Of a stretch of DNA of 17,913 nt, positions 15,101-17,913 are shown one piece after another. Location of the stretch: positions 1-17,913 of the forward strand of contig JBKPAF010000057.1 of assembly GCA_046726275.1 (NCBI GenBank). The letters are read 5' to 3'. The DNA is from DASXTW01 sp046726275. GTDB taxonomy: Bacteria > Actinomycetota > UBA4738. Below the pieces are notes generated by a model that saw only the letters and a program-made list of their open reading frames with translations, was not told where the DNA came from and ran no database searches. The position numbers and the translations under genes were made by a program. Position 1 is the first letter of the stretch; each line of letters begins with the position of its first letter.

Positions 15101-15970
15101 GGCCGCGACTTTGCTGCGAGCCGGCTCGGGAAGTGGAGCGAGTCTGCGATGGGCGTAGTCTCGGACGTCGTCCGTGTTCGATGGGGCGTCGGCATCGAGG
15201 TCCAAATGCGTTTCACCCAGCGCAGCAAGGATCCTGGGATCGGGACGAGAGGCTAAGACGAACCGGACTCGTCCGGGAAGTTCGGCCGGGTGGTCCAGCA
15301 GGTCATCCAGGAGAGCAACCAGGTGTTCCCCCGACGTGTAAGTGAGAGCCTCGTCTAACCCGTCCACCAGCACGAGAACGGAGCCCTCAAACCCATCGGA
15401 GTAAAGAGCTTCCAAGGGTTTTCGGACCATGCGGTCGAACGCGACTCGCGGAGAGGTATTGCCGACGTGAAGGGACTCGATGACCACATTCCTTACTTGC
15501 GCACCACTCGTGGCCGTGCCCACGTGCTGCGTTGCCTTGATGTTGATGTCGTGCCCGGTCGATGCCAGCAGGGCTACGGCGAACGCCTCGTTTACAGCCA
15601 AGCTGGTCGACAGCCCTTCCACGAATCGAAGCGGGTCAAGAGAGACGTCTAGGGCTCGGCAGAAGTGGGCGTAGGCGATGCTTCCTGGACCGAGGTGAGG
15701 ATACCGGTCGGAGGGGGCTTCCCCTGCGCTCATTTGGGCGAGCCTTGCTCCGATGGCGGACTTGCCTGAGCCCGGTGCCCCCGTTAGCAAAAAGGCGCGA
15801 CCGTCGCCTGTGCCCTTCACCCACGCGTCGAGACGCTCGAAGACCCAGGCTCGCCCAGTGAAATCCTTAGTGCGCTCGGCGAGCTCAGAAGCGGTCAGCG
15901 ATCCGGAGGCAGGAGCCCCAGCGATGGATTCCCCCCGTAGCTGGTATGTCGGGCAGTGTCGACCACCCAA
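12185..15970 (-). CDS. NACHT-type STAND NTPase with WD40 double propeller
   Basis: 1261 residues. The NACHT domain (about 38-330) has FTGRAWVFERLDAWV, Walker A GAPGSGKS (64-71, K70), Walker B VLVLVDGLDEA (198-208) and the sensor ASRPD (240-244). A helical arm follows (about 330-590) with IYHQSFRDFLVE (406-417). About 14 WD40 repeats (591 to the end) of the GH...SPDG...SGSWD-x-TV-x-VWD type form probably two seven-bladed propellers; a 45-residue insert separates blades 1 and 2. An insert in NACHT (142-167) matches the CHAT C-terminus. Role: ligand-triggered oligomerising switch, the propellers sensing and the NTPase recruiting effector. Start: the frame is open to 16151 without ATG or GTG; TTG 15970 is the best available, so the N-terminus is uncertain. 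It lies 68 bases after the stop of the upstream paralogue, probably co-transcribed. Confidence 0.9.
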   Translation of the reverse strand: MGGRHCPTYQLRGESIAGAPASGSLTASELAERTKDFTGRAWVFERLDAWVKGTGDGRAFLLTGAPGSGKSAIGARLAQMSAGEAPSDRYPHLGPGSIAYAHFCRALDVSLDPLRFVEGLSTSLAVNEAFAVALLASTGHDINIKATQHVGTATSGAQVRNVVIESLHVGNTSPRVAFDRMVRKPLEALYSDGFEGSVLVLVDGLDEALTYTSGEHLVALLDDLLDHPAELPGRVRFVLASRPDPRILAALGETHLDLDADAPSNTDDVRDYAHRRLAPLPEPARSKVAAKVAAAGGGNFLYARYVVDSLLAEPHPEDVDPGGLRLPDGLKGHYREFVRRELARDQERWEDRYRPVLGVLTAARGAGFTPEQIGDIIDLPEDRTHDTINACRQYLVGPDPEGRYRIYHQSFRDFLVEDSEFRVYPALHNQAIGAYFIQTYGEDWVHCTDSYALRHTPIHVIEAIRGTGRHKTRTEQAQVLEGLLTNIGFLEAKTAPLGVEEAHQDLRLAFELLPENIPVGSILRVVDLEGHNLHAWDRERIPAFFAQQIRNRALVLGFEEVADAADRRLQSLRLPYWRLRWRSRGESGQLERTLTGHDGPVRAVAISADGLRAVSGSTDGTLRVWNLADGNLVYLLSPQASEQEEIKTAQVRGWTGVSRPRPVWDTEAGRAVLFPSKRMNAVAAVAITADGRRALSGSRNSTVRLWDIEKGQELLTLTGHTDSVMAVAITDDGHRGVSGSWDGTVRVWDLDAGTELFRLSGHEGPVLDVALSPEGRVAVSGSWDGTAKSWDVDVGQEVAEFRGHDGQVSAVAITRDGDRILTGSRDKTLRLWDVKSGRALRTFEGHRYYVEAVALTADGHTAVSASWDRTVKIWDVESGRETHTLTGHEDQVWAVAASATGTRVVSGSWDRTVKVWKPQERPEHATHEGHADAIDDLAEVSDGHVGISGSRDRTARIWDLENGRELHVLTGHAERISAVALRADATMAVTGSWDGTLKVWDPVAGEEIKTLKGHRAAVLCLVISPDGEQVLSGSWDHELCLWDLANGKLLQRLTGHTGPVWRVALLLNDRAVSASNDFTLRIWSLRTGDSIETLHGHRGPVTTMSVTPDGQRVVSGSQDLSVRAWNPLTGDLLWSRDTPDAEVVALSIVPPNRVIAGGRDGRLRVWTLEEGSEVRVLEGHPMPAVESTAPPLTIRSTPDGSQVVSGAFDRRLGRWDLDRGVMLGVAALDGAITTLGSPSEDGSILVGDAAGSLYYQTWHSP
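15470..15547 (-). other. Insert in NACHT domain matching the CHAT C-terminal motif
   Basis: Encodes residues 142-167, beginning I-N-I-K-A-T-Q-H-V-G-T-A-T-S-G-A-Q-V and continuing R-N-V-V-I-E-S-L. Relative to the CHAT tail the identities are I-N, Q, G-T-A, S-G and Q-V, with V/I exchanges and two or three one-residue gaps. It lies between Walker A and Walker B, where NACHT domains tolerate insertions. Confidence 0.55.
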
Positions 15971-16038
15971 CTGCAGGTTGGAGGCGGTGTCAAGAGAACC
16001 CTGGACCTGCTCTCCTAGGCCTTCAATTGTCCGAGGGC

Positions 16039-17913
16039 CTAGTGTGTGGGGCTTCCGTCTTCGGCGGCGAAATGCACGATTCGATACACGTTTCCGGCTC
16101 TGTCCCCGGCTACGACCACTCCCTCGTCGGAGAGGTCGGCCCCGAGAATCTCACCATCCAGCATGATTTCGTTAGACCGACCCTCGTGATCACGATCCCA
16201 TACCCTCAGTGTTCGGTCATACGAACCGGAGGCGATCCACCGGCCATCCGACGCGATAGCAACGGCCTCGACGGAATGTCGATGTCCCTCGAGCACGGAA
16301 ATCTCCTTTCCCTGCTGCAGGTCCCACACCCTCGCGGTCCTGTCTGCCGATCCGCTCACCGCCAGGCGACCGTCGCCGCCCACGTCCACGGAAAAGATGG
16401 GTCCTTGGTGTCCGCCGAGCCTGAGCACCTCCTCTCCTGTGTCGAGTTCCCAGACTCGGATCGTTCTGTCCCACGATCCGGAGACCGCGCGACCGCCGGG
16501 CGTGATCGCGACCCCTCGCACGGACTCCTCGTGGCCGTGCAGCGTGCGTATCTCCCGAGCTTCTTGGACATCCCACACTTTGAGTGTGGCGTCGTCTGAG
16601 GCAGACACCACGAGTCGGTCGCCAGGCACGAAGGCAACGCCTCGGATGGGGCCGCGATGCCCGATCAGGGTGGCCACCGCCTGTCCTGTGGCGAGGTCCC
16701 ACACCCTCAGGGTCTGGTCGTAGGAACCCGACACGGCTCGGGTGCAATCGTTGCTGACCGTTACCGCCCGCACCGAGTCCTCATGGCCCGACAAGGTCAT
16801 GAGCTCCTCTCCGGTCGTCAAGTCCCACAGTTTGAGCGTGCCGTCGTAGGACGCCGAAATGGTCCGCTTCCTATCCGCCATCAACACCACGGCTCGAACG
16901 GGGCCTCGGTGGCTGGCAACCTCCGCATTCAGCTTCCATTCCGCCTCGAGGTCCCAGAGCTTGAGTGTGCCGTCATCCGAGCCCGACAGCCCCCATCGTC
17001 CATCCGGAGTCACCGCGACGGTCCGAATGGGACGCCCATGACCAGCAAGCTGCCGCACCTGGGACCTGGTGGTCAGATCCCACACCCGGAGCGTCAGATC
17101 TCCGGAACCGGAGATCGCTCGCCTGCCGTCGGGAGTTACCGCAACCGCCCGAACCCATCGGTCGTGCCCCTCCAGGGCCGCCACGGATCCGGTCGCGAGA
17201 TCGCAGACACGCACGATTCCATCCGTCGAGCTCCAGACCACGGTCCGACCGTCCGGTGTGATCGCCAGAGCCAGGACGGGGACGTTTGGTCCGTTCAGCG
17301 AGGAATGGATGCGAGCGCTCCCAATGTCCCAGACCTTTACCGTGCCGTCCAGGGAGCCTGAGATCGCCGTTCGTCCGTCTTCGGTGAGTGCGACACCGTA
17401 CACCGATCCGCGATGGCCGCTCAGTGAGGCCACTTCTCTGCCTGCCTGCAGGTCCCAGATGCGGACCGTTTGGTCCGCGCATCCCCAAGCGGCCACCCGC
17501 CCATCTGGCGTCACCGCCACCGCCAGCACTGGGCTGGTGCCGGTTCCGATCGTCGCCCGTTCGCGGCCGGCCCCCATGTCCCAGACCTTGACCGTGCCGT
17601 CCGTAGATGCCGACAGGGCAGTGCGGCCGTCTTCGGTGAGTGCGACACCCCGTATCCACCCTCGGTGCCCACGTAGGCGACGGACCTCGCGGCCCCAATC
17701 GGGCTCCCAGACTACGACCGTTCGGTCGGCGGAACCCGACACGGCGAGCTGTGCATCGGGCGTCATGGCTGCCGCGAGCACCGCTCCGTCATGCCCGGAC
17801 ATGGTCCGAGCAAGTGCGTTTGACTCAGGACCTCTGCGCCACTGAAGCTCCAGGTAGGGGCCACCGAGTTCCCGCAGTCGGCCCAAGCCGGCGGAGGCCA
17901 GCTCCGGTAGGCC
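16039..17913 (-). CDS. WD40 double-propeller protein, C-terminal part of a second NACHT-WD40 paralogue (partial)
   Basis: The frame is open to the right edge, so the 5' end is missing; a TTG at 17886 is not a convincing start. The first visible residues, GLPELASAG then LGRLRELGGPYLELQWRRG, align with the segment just before the WD40 repeats of the neighbouring NACHT protein (RLQSLRLPYWRLRWRSRG), so an upstream NACHT domain is expected outside the window. About 14 WD40 repeats follow, again two seven-bladed propellers, with the last blade degenerate (GDRAGNVYRIVHF). Blades 2-3 and 4-5 are an internal duplication. It is a ligand-sensing region by analogy. The gene precedes its paralogue on the same strand, and they probably form one transcript. 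Confidence 0.87.
   Translation of the reverse strand, partial: GLPELASAGLGRLRELGGPYLELQWRRGPESNALARTMSGHDGAVLAAAMTPDAQLAVSGSADRTVVVWEPDWGREVRRLRGHRGWIRGVALTEDGRTALSASTDGTVKVWDMGAGRERATIGTGTSPVLAVAVTPDGRVAAWGCADQTVRIWDLQAGREVASLSGHRGSVYGVALTEDGRTAISGSLDGTVKVWDIGSARIHSSLNGPNVPVLALAITPDGRTVVWSSTDGIVRVCDLATGSVAALEGHDRWVRAVAVTPDGRRAISGSGDLTLRVWDLTTRSQVRQLAGHGRPIRTVAVTPDGRWGLSGSDDGTLKLWDLEAEWKLNAEVASHRGPVRAVVLMADRKRTISASYDGTLKLWDLTTGEELMTLSGHEDSVRAVTVSNDCTRAVSGSYDQTLRVWDLATGQAVATLIGHRGPIRGVAFVPGDRLVVSASDDATLKVWDVQEAREIRTLHGHEESVRGVAITPGGRAVSGSWDRTIRVWELDTGEEVLRLGGHQGPIFSVDVGGDGRLAVSGSADRTARVWDLQQGKEISVLEGHRHSVEAVAIASDGRWIASGSYDRTLRVWDRDHEGRSNEIMLDGEILGADLSDEGVVVAGDRAGNVYRIVHFAAEDGSPTH
17179..17679 (-). 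repeat. Two-blade (about 84-residue) internal duplication in the second WD40 gene
   Basis: Blades 2-3 (17428-17679) and 4-5 (17179-17427) are near copies: GWIRGVALTEDGRTALSAS against GSVYGVALTEDGRTAISGS, both followed by xDGTVKVWD. The second blade of each pair lacks the usual GH (GTGTSPVLAVAVTPDG, GPNVPVLALAITPDG) and has W-G-C-A-D or W-S-S-T-D where S-G-S-x-D is usual. At DNA level CGTCTTCGGTGAGTGCGACA (+ strand) appears in both copies, 252 bases apart. Confidence 0.75.

Noticed and set aside
16657..17845. Long + strand open frames opposite the second WD40 gene
   Set aside because: Same shadow effect of the repeated, high-GC WD40 codons; no supported start sites or families.
12185..17913. 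Periodic repeats suggesting a CRISPR or minisatellite array
   Set aside because: The ~125-base periodicity is that of WD40 blades (about 42 codons) in open reading frames; there are no short identical repeats with unique spacers.

Overview
The window is high-GC bacterial DNA with frequent GTG/TTG starts. A cytochrome bd subunit, a TcrX/TcrY-like two-component pair, a Tat-exported Cys-rich protein and NACHT-WD40 NTPases together suggest an uncultured Actinomycetota or a close high-GC soil lineage. That assignment is inference; no rRNA or marker gene is present to settle it.

Left part (1-3.8 kb): the C-terminus of CydB (cytochrome bd oxidase subunit II), then a compact + strand cluster of a membrane-anchored SHOCT-like small protein, an OmpR-type response regulator and a HAMP sensor kinase. 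Convergent to it is a GNAT acetyltransferase, followed by a 62-aa zinc-ribbon microprotein.

Middle part (3.8-10 kb): a patchwork of single genes. These are a secreted/lipoprotein-like protein bracketed by imperfect direct repeats, a conserved hypothetical protein with an R-x4-H (HEPN-like) motif, a SAM methyltransferase, a frameshifted zinc-finger relic, a VOC/glyoxalase-like protein, a DUF1801 protein, an antibiotic-biosynthesis-monooxygenase-like protein, tRNA-Lys(CTT), tRNA-His(GTG), a second zinc-ribbon microprotein related to the first, and a Tat-exported protein with 18 cysteines.

Right part (10-17.9 kb): this begins at the 3' fragment of a tRNA-Arg(TCT) gene cut exactly at the anticodon loop, which is the usual scar of an integrative element; its orientation predicts that the element lies to the right. 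There follow a decayed trypsin-like peptidase, a zinc-ribbon-CHAT protease, a large NACHT NTPase with about 14 WD40 blades, and the C-terminal part of a second, paralogous WD40 protein running off the window. This looks like a STAND-NTPase/peptidase conflict (defence or programmed-death) module. The most notable observation is that the extreme C-terminus of the CHAT protease and an insert inside the NACHT domain carry a matching Gly/Asn/Gln-rich beta-type motif (INVVQNIGTA-SG-QVTGV against INIKATQHVGTATSGAQV), a candidate for homotypic coupling of sensor NTPase to effector protease.
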